Below, piece by piece: positions 28,057-36,063 of a stretch of 64,000 nucleotides of DNA. Under the pieces are notes generated by a model, which made no database searches, was not told where the DNA came from, and saw nothing but the letters and a program-made list of their open reading frames with translations. Origin of the DNA: Allopusillimonas soli. Lineage in GTDB: Bacteria; Pseudomonadota; Gammaproteobacteria; Burkholderiales; Burkholderiaceae_B. Positions within the stretch are counted from its first letter, which is position 1; every line of letters starts with the position of its first letter. Location: the NCBI RefSeq assembly GCF_004153445.1, contig NZ_SDQC01000009.1:1-64000 (forward strand), read 5' to 3'. A program made the translations under genes and the position numbers.

Positions 28057-28944
28057 ATGAACGACAATCACGCCATGTCTCCTGACGAAACGCGCCGCCG
28101 GCGCAGCATCTACCTGCTGCCCAATGCCTTTACCACGGCCAATCTGTTCGCGGGCTTCTACGCCATCGTCCAGTCCATGAATGGGCGCTTCGAGATCGCC
28201 GCCATTGCCATTTTCCTGGCCATGGTGTTCGATGGCATGGATGGCCGTGTGGCGCGGCTTACCAACACGCAATCCGCTTTCGGCGAGCAATACGACTCCA
28301 TGTCCGACATGGTGTCGTTCGGCATTGCACCGGCGCTGGTCATGTACGAGTGGGCGTTGCAGGACCTCGGGAGATGGGGCTGGCTCGCCGCGTTTATCTA
28401 TGTGGTAGGGGCTGCGCTGCGCCTGGCCCGATTCAATATCAATATCGGTGTGGTCGACAAGCGGTTCTTCCAGGGGCTCCCGAGCCCAGCTGCGGCCGCG
28501 CTCGTGGCGGGCCTGCTGTGGCTGTCCGTGGATAACAAGCTGCTTTTCTCTCCTGCCGCGCTGACATGGCTGGCCTTCGTCTTCACGGTCTATGCCGGCG
28601 TGTGCATGGTGTCGAACGCGCCCTTCTACAGTGGCAAGACTTTTGCGCTCGGACGCAGCGTGCCTTTCTGGGTCATTCTTGTGGTGGTGGCGGTCTTCGT
28701 ATTCGTGTCCAGCGATCCGCCCATAGTGCTGTTCGGCCTGTTTGTCGTTTATGGACTGTCGGGCTGGGGCATCATGTTCTGGCGCTGGCGGCGCGCCCGC
28801 GAACTGACGCGCAAGCGCCATAGCGCAGCTGAAGAGGAATCCACACCCGAGGAACCGTCACTGGGCACGCCGGGCAGTTATCAATCACCCGAGTTGGGTG
28901 GGCACTCCGACCGCCACGCCCCGCCTCCTCCACCCGCGCATTAG
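28057..28944 (+). CDS. pssA: CDP-diacylglycerol-serine O-phosphatidyltransferase
   Basis: 295 residues with multiple membrane segments. The CDP-alcohol phosphotransferase motif DG(x)2AR(x)8G(x)3D(x)3D is exact, beginning at MDGRVARLTNTQSAFG near residue 65 and ending YDSMSD. It makes phosphatidylserine, the substrate of the adjacent Psd. The C-terminal 40 residues are a polar, Pro/His-rich tail outside the family core. ATG 28057 lies four bases after the psd stop. Confidence 0.95.
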   Translation: MNDNHAMSPDETRRRRSIYLLPNAFTTANLFAGFYAIVQSMNGRFEIAAIAIFLAMVFDGMDGRVARLTNTQSAFGEQYDSMSDMVSFGIAPALVMYEWALQDLGRWGWLAAFIYVVGAALRLARFNINIGVVDKRFFQGLPSPAAAALVAGLLWLSVDNKLLFSPAALTWLAFVFTVYAGVCMVSNAPFYSGKTFALGRSVPFWVILVVVAVFVFVSSDPPIVLFGLFVVYGLSGWGIMFWRWRRARELTRKRHSAAEEESTPEEPSLGTPGSYQSPELGGHSDRHAPPPPPAH

Positions 28945-28991
28945 TCGCAGGCCATGTTCTGGGCGCGCTTGCGCCAGATCTGTTCCGACTG

Positions 28992-29519
28992 CTAATTGAT
29001 CCAGAAATTATCGTGATCCTCGAACATGGGATCGGGGCCAGGGTGAAATCGCGTGACCTGCTTTCCATCCGTGCCGAAATACACATACATCAATGAATTC
29101 CATACGCCGGCCTGCTTGTATCGGTAGCTCCAGACAATTTTTGTGTTTGACGGCAGGCCGACTGAATCGATAATGGCCGGTGGCCCGAATTCGCAGCGCA
29201 CCTGTTCGGGCGTCCATGTGCCGGTGGCGAGCGCGTTGAAGTGCTGATCCGTCAGGATCTGCTCTATGCGGTCGATATTGCCGCTGGCATCGACATGGGT
29301 GCCCCAGGCGTATTGGCCTAGCGGCTGCTGGGTCCAGACAAGGCGCTTTGTGCCATCGGGGCCCGGGCAGCCGAGGTCTGGTTGCCCGAACCTGGCTTCG
29401 ACAGTGGACAAGGCGGAGCCAGGCGGTGTTTCGGCCATATTGGCGCAGGCCGAAAGCAAGCTGGCCAGTGCCGCGCAGGCACAGGTGCGGGCCAGACGAG
29501 AGAGCGGACTGGGTTTCAT
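28992..29519 (-). CDS. putative lipoprotein, conserved
   Basis: 175 residues with a lipoprotein signal: MKPSPLSRLARTC, a hydrophobic stretch and the lipobox LLSAC before ANMAETPPG. The mature part begins ALSTVEARFGQPDLGC and contains TDQHFNALATGTWTPEQVRCEFGPP, resembling the SmpA/BamE-like OmlA fold in which short repeats begin FG.P. No specific function can be assigned. It is convergent with pssA and divergent from rpsO. In many relatives leuA occupies the slot between pssA and rpsO; none is here. ATG 29519 was chosen because it gives a normal signal peptide. Confidence 0.8.
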   Translation of the reverse strand: MKPSPLSRLARTCACAALASLLSACANMAETPPGSALSTVEARFGQPDLGCPGPDGTKRLVWTQQPLGQYAWGTHVDASGNIDRIEQILTDQHFNALATGTWTPEQVRCEFGPPAIIDSVGLPSNTKIVWSYRYKQAGVWNSLMYVYFGTDGKQVTRFHPGPDPMFEDHDNFWIN

Positions 29520-29555
29520 TGACAGGGGCCTCCGACCACAACAGTGGCTTTCCGG

Positions 29556-29561
29556 TATAAT
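29556..29561 (+). promoter_or_regulatory. -10 element of the rpsO promoter
   Basis: A perfect TATAAT at 29556-29561 lies about 135 bases before rpsO; the -35 is poor (CGACCA-like at 17-18 bases). It is the best promoter candidate in the lipoprotein-rpsO gap and gives a leader of about 128 bases. Confidence 0.45.
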
Positions 29562-29654
29562 GCTTCTTTTCCTGACGCGCAGGGTCTGTTTTCGCACCCA
29601 TCAGCCGTACAGGGAAATATTCAATCATTGTAGTTTGTTTTAACCACGTCACGT

Positions 29655-29677
29655 CAGGGCGCCTCGGCCCTGGCGCC
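29655..29677 (+). promoter_or_regulatory. alternative hairpins just before the rpsO SD
   Basis: CAGGGC (29655-29660) can pair with GCCCTG (29667-29672), or GGCGCC (29658-29663) with GGCGCC (29672-29677); the two overlap and exclude each other. The SD lies about eight bases downstream. Mutually exclusive structures here are compatible with S15 autoregulation, as known in E. coli, but the sequence is not the same. Confidence 0.4.
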
Positions 29678-29696
29678 AGTCAAAGAGGATCATTCA

Positions 29697-29966
29697 ATGT
29701 CCGTTTCCGACATCAACAAGTCCGACATCGTCGCACAGTATCAACGCGCCCAGGGAGACACAGGCTCCCCAGAGGTTCAGGTGGCGCTGCTAACAGCCCG
29801 CATCAACGAACTTACCGGCCATTTCCGCGCACACATGAAAGACCACCATTCGCGTCGTGGCTTGCTGCGCATGGTCAGCCGCCGCCGCAAGCTGCTTGAC
29901 TACCTGAAGGGCCGCAATCCCGATTCATACCGTTCGCTCATCGAAAAGCTCGGTCTGCGTAAGTGA
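29697..29966 (+). CDS. rpsO: 30S ribosomal protein S15
   Basis: 89 residues, standard length. Family signatures [24 protein letters not shown] and [25 protein letters not shown] are intact. It binds 16S rRNA early in small-subunit assembly. The gene is paired with pnp downstream as in most proteobacteria, separated by a hairpin terminator. The ATG follows AAAGAGGA. Confidence 0.98.
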   Translation: MSVSDINKSDIVAQYQRAQGDTGSPEVQVALLTARINELTGHFRAHMKDHHSRRGLLRMVSRRRKLLDYLKGRNPDSYRSLIEKLGLRK

Positions 29967-29992
29967 TACCCGGGGTTCACTCCCCGCGCTGG

Positions 29993-30037
29993 AACCGTGG
30001 ACACTGCGATCATTTCGTGGTGTGCACGGTTTTTTTA
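29993..30037 (+). terminator. terminator/processing hairpin between rpsO and pnp
   Basis: AACCGTG (29993-29999) pairs with CACGGT (30025-30030) and is followed by seven T. Inner GACAC/GTGTG pairing lengthens the stem. It probably ends many rpsO transcripts and, by analogy with E. coli, may be an RNase III/RNase E target controlling pnp. Confidence 0.7.
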
Positions 30038-30055
30038 TTGTAAGGATATTCCTCA

Positions 30056-32203
30056 ATGTTTAATAAAGTGAGCAAATCGTTTCAGTACGGTCAGCACACG
30101 GTTGTTCTGGAAACCGGCGAGATCGCTCGCCAGGCCTCGGGCGCCGTGCTGGTAACGATCGATGACACCGTCATTCTGGCCACCGTCGTGGCAGCCAAAA
30201 CACCTAGGCCCGGACAAGATTTCTTTCCTCTGACTGTCGATTATGTCGAGAAGACCTATGCCGCCGGCCGCATTCCCGGCGGTTTCTTCAAGCGTGAAGG
30301 CAAGCCCTCTGAAAAAGAGACGCTGACCTGCCGCCTGATCGACCGGCCTCTGCGTCCTCTGTTTCCCGAGGGCTTCTACAACGATGTCCAGGTCATCATC
30401 CATACGGTGTCCGTCAATCCCGAAGTCGATCCCGACATTCCGGCCATGATCGGCGCATCCGCGGCGCTGGCCATATCGGGTATCCCGTTCAACGGGCCCA
30501 TCGGCGCTGCGCGCGTTGGCTATATCGATGGCCAGTACGTGCTTAACCCCACGACCACGCAATTGAAGTCCTCGTCCATGGACCTGGTGGTGGCTGGTAC
30601 CGAGGGCGCCGTGCTGATGGTCGAGTCCGAGGCCAAGCAACTGCCCGAAGACGTCATGCTGGGCGGCGTGGTATTTGGCCACGAGCAAATGCAGGCCGCC
30701 ATCAATGCCATTCATGACCTGGTTGCCGAAGCGGGCAAGCCCGAGTGGGACTGGGCGCCGCCCGCCCGCAACGAGGCGCTGAGCACCGCCGTGGCGGCTG
30801 CCGCGCTGGATGGGCTGAAGGAAGCCTACCAGATTCGCCAAAAGCAGGAGCGCACTGCCCGCCTGCGCACTGTCTATGCCGACGTCAAGTCGCGCCTGGC
30901 CGATCATGCTGCCGCCAAAGGCGACAATCCGCCCGACAGTGTCGAAGTCGAAAACATACTGTTCGACCTTGAGGCCCAGATCGTGCGCGGCCAGATCCTG
31001 AACGGCGAGCCCCGTATCGACGGTCGCGACACCCGTACGGTGCGTCCCATCAGCATTAGGCTCGGCGTTCTTCCGCGTGCGCATGGCAGCGCGCTGTTCA
31101 CGCGCGGTGAGACCCAGGCGCTGGTTGTGGCTACGCTGGGTACGAAGCAGGATGAACAGATCATCGATTCCATCATGGGCGAGCATCGCGACCGCTTCAT
31201 GCTGCACTACAACATGCCTCCGTTCGCCACCGGTGAAACCGGTCGTTTCGGTGCGCCCAAGCGCCGCGAGATCGGCCATGGCCGACTTGCCAAGCGTGCA
31301 CTGATTTCCTTGCTGCCCGAGCCGGCCGACTTCCAGTACACCATCCGCGTGGTGTCGGAAATCACCGAGTCCAATGGCTCCTCATCCATGGCTTCGGTTT
31401 GCGGCGGCTCACTGGCCATGATGGACGCTGGCGTGCCCGTTGGCGATCATGTCGCAGGCGTGGCCATGGGCCTCATCAAGGACGGCGGGAAATTCGCCGT
31501 ACTGACCGACATTCTGGGCGATGAAGATCACCTGGGCGACATGGACTTCAAGGTGGCGGGCACCGTCAACGGCATCACGGCCCTGCAAATGGATATCAAG
31601 ATTCAGGGCATCACCAAGGAAATCATGCAGGTGGCCCTGGCTCAGGCCAAGGAAGGACGCCTGCATATCCTGGGCAAGATGAAGGAATCCCTGGACGGAT
31701 CGCGCACCGAGTTGTCCGAATTCGCGCCGCGCATGCTCACGGTGAAGATCAACCCCGAGAAGATCCGTGACGTCATCGGCAAGGGTGGCGCAACCATACG
31801 CGCCCTTACCGAGGAAACCGGCACGCAGATCGACATTGGCGACGATGGAACCATTACCATCTCCAGCGCCGATCTGGACCGCGCCCGCGAGGCCGAGCGC
31901 CGTATCAAGGAGCTGACAGCTGATGTAGAAGTGGGGCAGGAGTACGAAGGCCCCGTCCTGCGCCTGCTCGATTTTGGTGCCATTGTCCAGGTTCTGCCCG
32001 GGCGCGACGGCCTGCTGCACATTTCTGAAATCGCCAACTATCGTATCGCCAATATCAATGACGTGCTGAAGGTAGGCCAGACTGTGCGCATCAAGGTCAT
32101 CGAGGCCGACGACAAGGGCCGCCTGCGCCTGTCCATGAAGGCTATCGGCGGTATCGAAGCCCAGGGTGGGCCGCAAGGCCCGGCAGCGGCATCGGATGCC
32201 TGA
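30056..32203 (+). CDS. pnp: polyribonucleotide nucleotidyltransferase (PNPase)
   Basis: 715 residues with two RNase PH domains (first about 10-210, second about 325-545), a KH domain ([16 protein letters not shown] near 580) and a C-terminal S1 domain ([21 protein letters not shown] near 625). The catalytic Asp region [17 protein letters not shown] is present. It degrades RNA 3' to 5' by phosphorolysis within the degradosome. SD AAGGATA. A strong terminator follows. Confidence 0.98.
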   Translation: MFNKVSKSFQYGQHTVVLETGEIARQASGAVLVTIDDTVILATVVAAKTPRPGQDFFPLTVDYVEKTYAAGRIPGGFFKREGKPSEKETLTCRLIDRPLRPLFPEGFYNDVQVIIHTVSVNPEVDPDIPAMIGASAALAISGIPFNGPIGAARVGYIDGQYVLNPTTTQLKSSSMDLVVAGTEGAVLMVESEAKQLPEDVMLGGVVFGHEQMQAAINAIHDLVAEAGKPEWDWAPPARNEALSTAVAAAALDGLKEAYQIRQKQERTARLRTVYADVKSRLADHAAAKGDNPPDSVEVENILFDLEAQIVRGQILNGEPRIDGRDTRTVRPISIRLGVLPRAHGSALFTRGETQALVVATLGTKQDEQIIDSIMGEHRDRFMLHYNMPPFATGETGRFGAPKRREIGHGRLAKRALISLLPEPADFQYTIRVVSEITESNGSSSMASVCGGSLAMMDAGVPVGDHVAGVAMGLIKDGGKFAVLTDILGDEDHLGDMDFKVAGTVNGITALQMDIKIQGITKEIMQVALAQAKEGRLHILGKMKESLDGSRTELSEFAPRMLTVKINPEKIRDVIGKGGATIRALTEETGTQIDIGDDGTITISSADLDRAREAERRIKELTADVEVGQEYEGPVLRLLDFGAIVQVLPGRDGLLHISEIANYRIANINDVLKVGQTVRIKVIEADDKGRLRLSMKAIGGIEAQGGPQGPAAASDA

Positions 32204-32229
32204 TACGCTACATAAGCATTGAGCCTGTC

Positions 32230-32256
32230 AAGGGGAGCCAATGGCTCCCCTTTTTC
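32230..32256 (+). terminator. intrinsic terminator after pnp
   Basis: AAGGGGAGCC-AAT-GGCTCCCCTT is followed by TTT: a ten-base perfect stem with a three-base loop, 26 bases after the pnp stop. Confidence 0.9.
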
Positions 32257-32380
32257 TTGCCGTGGCTCTTTGTCAGTCTGCGTATTGATTGCAAGAATCC
32301 TCGCCATACATACCGCGCGCGCTTGCGTGCGGTATGGCGCGGTGGGCGAACAAGCCGGGCCAGCACGGCGGCGACCTGGA

Positions 32381-32410
32381 TGATATATGTGTTTTATATA
32401 TAAACATAAT
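32381..32410. promoter_or_regulatory. AT-rich control region before the rhodanese gene
   Basis: A sharply AT-rich stretch, unlike its surroundings, holds TGTTT-TATATAT-AAACA (32390-32406), which contains the perfect palindrome TTTATATATAAA. It lies about 85 bases before the exported rhodanese gene and probably includes its promoter and an operator. The regulator is not encoded nearby. Outside this the pnp-rhodanese gap shows no gene. Confidence 0.4.
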
Positions 32411-32489
32411 AAAAAAATCGAATGATAGATATATCCGGCATGAGAGAATGAGTACATACCCTGATTTGAATGCTTGCTACGGTGTTGCC

Positions 32490-33443
32490 ATGAGATTTCT
32501 TTTTTCCATTGCCGCTATCGCGGTTGCCACAATGCTGCCGGGCATGGCGGCGTACGCCGGCGTGCAGCCGCTGCTCACGCCGGCCCAGCTTGATGCCGTT
32601 CGCGATGACGCGTCGGTGCGCATCATCGATATCCGGCCCGCGGCCGACTACAGCGCAAGTCACATTCCGGGCGCGGTCTCGGCACCGTATTCGCAATGGC
32701 GGGGCCCGGCCAACAGTCCCGGGCAATTGTTGCCTGTCGAGAAGTTCACGGCGCTTGCACGTAGCCTGGGTCTGAGTGCCAACACACATGCGATAGTTGT
32801 ATCGTCGGGCGCAAACGCCACAGATTTTGGCGGATCGGCACGGGTTTACTGGACGCTCAAGTACCTGGGCATGAGTAATCTTTCCATTCTCAATGGCGGT
32901 GTGAAAGCCTGGGTGGATGCGGGGTTGCCGCAAGACCAGGCCGTACCCGTCGTTCAGCCCAGCCAGTACAAACCCACGTTGAACAAAAATTTGGTCGCGC
33001 TTAAGAACGACGTGCTTGCGCAGGTGGACAACCCCAGCGTCAGGTTGGTCGACGCACGGCCCGCCAAGTTCTTCGAAGGCCAGGCCAAGGCACCCACCGC
33101 CAAAGTGCCCGGCACCATCCGCAACGCGGTGAATCTTGCGCACGATTCATGGTTCAAGCCGGGTACGTCGATTTTTGTATCGCAGGAGGAGGCCAGAAAA
33201 ATCGCCAGCGAGCGTTTTTCCGAACCCGCTGAAGAAACCATTTCCTTTTGCAATACCGGTCACTGGGCTTCCACAGACTGGTTTGCATTGTCAGAAGTGG
33301 TTGGGCAGCCGAATGTCAGGCTTTATCCCGCGTCGCTGGCTGAGTGGACCCAGTCGGAGAAGGCGCTGCCCATGGACAATACACCTGGGCGCGGCGAACA
33401 AATCCTGGATACGCTCAAGTCGCTGTTGGGCAGCAAATCCTGA
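32490..33443 (+). CDS. exported rhodanese-like sulfurtransferase
   Basis: About 317 residues. Signal peptide MRFLFSIAAIAVATMLPGMA cleaved near AYAG, then two rhodanese domains (about 30-145 and 165-300). The first resembles an inactive domain (RIIDIRPAADYSASHIPGAV); the second carries the active-site Cys in ETISFCNTGHWAS near residue 253. It would transfer sulfane sulfur in the periplasm. The ATG at 32490 gives a clean signal peptide; an in-frame ATG at 32448 would add 14 residues. The YeeE/YedE transporter follows after 100 bases, pointing to thiosulfate or sulfane-sulfur uptake. Confidence 0.85.
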   Translation: MRFLFSIAAIAVATMLPGMAAYAGVQPLLTPAQLDAVRDDASVRIIDIRPAADYSASHIPGAVSAPYSQWRGPANSPGQLLPVEKFTALARSLGLSANTHAIVVSSGANATDFGGSARVYWTLKYLGMSNLSILNGGVKAWVDAGLPQDQAVPVVQPSQYKPTLNKNLVALKNDVLAQVDNPSVRLVDARPAKFFEGQAKAPTAKVPGTIRNAVNLAHDSWFKPGTSIFVSQEEARKIASERFSEPAEETISFCNTGHWASTDWFALSEVVGQPNVRLYPASLAEWTQSEKALPMDNTPGRGEQILDTLKSLLGSKS

Positions 33444-33543
33444 CACCGCTTGAGGGCGGAGTGCCGGCCGGGCACGCGGTTGTGCGGCCAGCCGGCACTT
33501 GGCCTGCTTCGTTTTTCCCCGCACGGAAATCATGGATGTCTGA

Positions 33544-34629
33544 ATGAATCGCTGCTTGATCTCGGCCGCCATGGCCGTCTTTTTTTTCTTCCTGGCCTGG
33601 GCGGTTTCGCTGCGACAGGCCCTGCTGTTTCTGGTGGGAATAGGCCTGGGTGGAGTGCTGGCAGGCGCCCGCTTCGGGTTCACTACAGGCTGGAGGCTGC
33701 TGATCGAGAATCGCGATGCAAGCGGCGTGATGGCGCAGCTGTTCCTGCTTGGCCTTGCTGCCGCAGTGTGCATGCCGTTACTGGCTGCGTTCCCCGGCGA
33801 ACTCGGCGCCGCGCTCGGGCCTCCGAGCTATAGCCTGCTGATAGGTGCGTTTGTCTTTGGCCTGGCCATGCAGGTGGCCGATGGCTGCGGCTCCGGCACG
33901 CTTTACAAGGCGGGCCTGGGTATCCCCTTGAACATGGGCATACTGCCGATATTTGCGTTAGGCAGCTTCCTGGGCTCGGCGCAGCTGGAGCAGTGGCTGC
34001 AACTGGGCAGCATTGCGCCGGTAGGCCTGGTCGCGCGCTTCGGACTCCTGGAAGCCTTCGGCATCACGCTGCTGGGATTGATCGCTCTTGGCTGGGCCGC
34101 GCTGCGATGGTCTGATCGCATTGCTCCGTGGTTCAACAAGAAATTATTCATTGGCGCCATGCTGCTGGCCGTGCTGGCCGCGCTTAACTTGATAATAGCC
34201 GGGCAGCCGTGGGGCATTGTGTATGGGTTCGGTCTTTGGGGCGCCAAGGCGGCCACGGCGCTGGGTGTATTCGATCCGACCGCCAATGCATTCTGGAGCG
34301 AGCCCGTCAATGTGCGCACGCTATCGCAGTCGGTGTTTCTGGACGTCACATCCATCACCAATATAGGTATTCTGGCCGGCGCGCTGTGGATTGCCGCCAA
34401 AAGAAAGGTGGGCGCCGCAGAGCCCAGGTCATTGACAGGCACGCAGTGGGTGGTGGGCATAGCGGCGGGCTTCTTGCTGGGCTATAGCTCCAGGCTTGCC
34501 TTTGGCTGCAATATCGGCGCCATGGTCAGCGGCATTTCCACGGGCAGCCTGCACGGCTGGATATGGGTGCCCATGGCCTTCATGGGCTCTCTGATAGGTG
34601 TGCGGGTGCGCCGCCGCTTCAACTTCTAG
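33544..34629 (+). CDS. YeeE/YedE-family (TsuA-like) sulfur transporter
   Basis: 361 residues, polytopic, made of two related halves. Conserved cysteine loops VADGCGSGTLYKAGLG (about residue 118) and FGCNIGAMVSGISTGSLHGW (about 322) match YeeE/YedE proteins; family members import thiosulfate by relaying it between cysteines. The other cysteines are at the N-terminus and in AAVCMPL. I see none in the middle segment (GQPWGIVYGFGLWG), where I recall some TsuA proteins having a third functional Cys. TsuB/TusA is absent; the exported rhodanese may play that role. Confidence 0.85.
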   Translation: MNRCLISAAMAVFFFFLAWAVSLRQALLFLVGIGLGGVLAGARFGFTTGWRLLIENRDASGVMAQLFLLGLAAAVCMPLLAAFPGELGAALGPPSYSLLIGAFVFGLAMQVADGCGSGTLYKAGLGIPLNMGILPIFALGSFLGSAQLEQWLQLGSIAPVGLVARFGLLEAFGITLLGLIALGWAALRWSDRIAPWFNKKLFIGAMLLAVLAALNLIIAGQPWGIVYGFGLWGAKAATALGVFDPTANAFWSEPVNVRTLSQSVFLDVTSITNIGILAGALWIAAKRKVGAAEPRSLTGTQWVVGIAAGFLLGYSSRLAFGCNIGAMVSGISTGSLHGWIWVPMAFMGSLIGVRVRRRFNF

Positions 34630-34639
34630 GGAACGCGCC

Positions 34640-34807
34640 ATGAAACTGAAGTCCAAACTTTCTCTGGCCCTATGGATCGTTCTTGTCGCTTTCTTCACAT
34701 GGGACTGGTTTGTATCCGAACCCATCAATCATCGGCTCGAACCACCTCTGGTCGCGATAGGCTCAGGGCAGGCGCCATCCGGTGGGCACTGCGCATCGAC
34801 GTTCTAG
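34640..34807 (+). CDS. 55-residue single-pass membrane protein in the sulfur-transport operon
   Basis: One transmembrane segment (LSLALWIVLVAFFTWDWFV, residues about 6-24) follows a basic N-terminus MKLKSK; a polar tail ends GGHCASTF. ATG 34640 has AGGGAA as SD and starts 10 bases after the transporter stop, so co-transcription is likely. The only Cys is four residues from the C-terminus, next to His. I do not recognise the family; a subunit or sulfur-handling tail of the transporter is possible. Confidence 0.6.
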   Translation: MKLKSKLSLALWIVLVAFFTWDWFVSEPINHRLEPPLVAIGSGQAPSGGHCASTF

Positions 34808-35980
34808 TCAGTTGTCCGTTGCTACCAGTCGTATCCGTGTGATTTCCGATCGCGCGCCTATGCGCATCGGCGGACCCCAGTACCCCGTTCCGCGGCTTAC
34901 GTAGATTCTCAACGTACCGAGCGAATTCAGACCCGCAACAAAAGGCTGCTGCAAAGGTACGAAATACCCCCAGGGCCAGAACTGGCCGCCATGGGTGTGG
35001 CCCGACAGCTGCAGATCGAAGCCGGCAGCCTCGGCGGCCTGCGCACTGCGTGGTTGGTGGGCAAGCAGGATTCTGAGCGCGGCTTCGGGCGGCGCGCCTG
35101 CCAGTGCCGCCGCGGGGTCGCTGCGCTGCGTTCTATCGAAGGCGCCGGCGCCATAGTCGGTGACGCCCGCCAGCACGAGACTGGCGCCGTCTCGGCGCAG
35201 CACGCGGTGCTCGTTCATCAGCACGGCCAGGCCCATTGCGCGGAAGGCCTGCACCCACTCGTCGGCGCCGGAATAGTACTCGTGGTTTCCAGTCACCAGA
35301 TGAACGCCGTGGGGCGCCTTCAATTGTGCAAGCGGCGCCACATCGGCGGCGAGGCGCGCCACGCTGCCGTCGATGATGTCGCCGGTTATGACAATGACAT
35401 CGGGCCGCAGATCATTGGTTCGGTCGACCACGGCCTGGACATAGGAGCGCTTGATGGTGGGACCCACATGAATGTCGCTGAGTTGGGCAATGGTATAGCC
35501 GTGCAGCGCGCGGGGCAGCCCGACGATGGGGATGTCGACCCGGGTGATTCCCGCGATTCGCCGGCTGTTGAAAAGGCCCAGCAGCACTGCCGCTGATGAA
35601 ATGACGGCCACGGCCAGGGCGCTCCAGCCGAGCAGGTCCGTCCATGCGAGCATGGCATCGGGGAAGCCGGGCCAGATCAGGCGGACGCCGGCCACGGCCA
35701 AGAGCAGCGCATCGCGCAGCACTGTCAGCACAAAGAGCCAGGAAAAAAATCCCATGGAGAGAAAGCCTGCCCACGCCAGCATATCGCCATGGCGCTTTCC
35801 CACGGCGCGGCGGGTGCTGAAACCCGCGAGGATAAGCACGTATATCAAGACAAGCCCGCCGGCAATGGCCAGGCGGGTTGCGGGGAAGGATGCCGCCTGG
35901 CATAGGCGCAGGGCGGTGTATAGATGCACCAGGGCCAACAATACGGGCAAGCGGCGCAGGAAGGATGAGAGACGGGTCAT
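34808..35980 (-). CDS. membrane-anchored metallophosphoesterase
   Basis: 390 residues. Four to five N-terminal membrane segments (to about residue 145) precede a calcineurin-like phosphoesterase domain with all metal motifs: QLSDIHVGP, ITGDIIDGS, TGNHEYYSG and the final SGHTHGGQFW. It belongs to the YaeI/YkuE-type group; the substrate is unknown, possibly lipid or nucleotide diphosphates. Its stop abuts the stop of the 55-residue gene on the other strand. No operon partner. Confidence 0.88.
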   Translation of the reverse strand: MTRLSSFLRRLPVLLALVHLYTALRLCQAASFPATRLAIAGGLVLIYVLILAGFSTRRAVGKRHGDMLAWAGFLSMGFFSWLFVLTVLRDALLLAVAGVRLIWPGFPDAMLAWTDLLGWSALAVAVISSAAVLLGLFNSRRIAGITRVDIPIVGLPRALHGYTIAQLSDIHVGPTIKRSYVQAVVDRTNDLRPDVIVITGDIIDGSVARLAADVAPLAQLKAPHGVHLVTGNHEYYSGADEWVQAFRAMGLAVLMNEHRVLRRDGASLVLAGVTDYGAGAFDRTQRSDPAAALAGAPPEAALRILLAHQPRSAQAAEAAGFDLQLSGHTHGGQFWPWGYFVPLQQPFVAGLNSLGTLRIYVSRGTGYWGPPMRIGARSEITRIRLVATDN

Positions 35981-36029
35981 AGGCTACGTTTTACAGCACT
36001 TCGCCTTTGCCCGCCCTGGCGGTGCGGTG

Positions 36030-36057
36030 GCATGGATGCCACGCGCGGCATCCATGC
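36030..36057. repeat. perfect 11-bp stem between two minus-strand genes
   Basis: GCATGGATGCC-ACGCGC-GGCATCCATGC lies seven bases beyond the etf:ubiquinone oxidoreductase stop. Without a T run on either strand it is probably an RNA 3'-end structure rather than a classical terminator. Confidence 0.5.
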
Positions 36058-36063
36058 GCGGGC

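Noticed and set aside
36030-36057. Intrinsic terminator after the ETF oxidoreductase gene
   Set aside because: The stem is perfect but no T run follows on either strand; kept only as a repeat.
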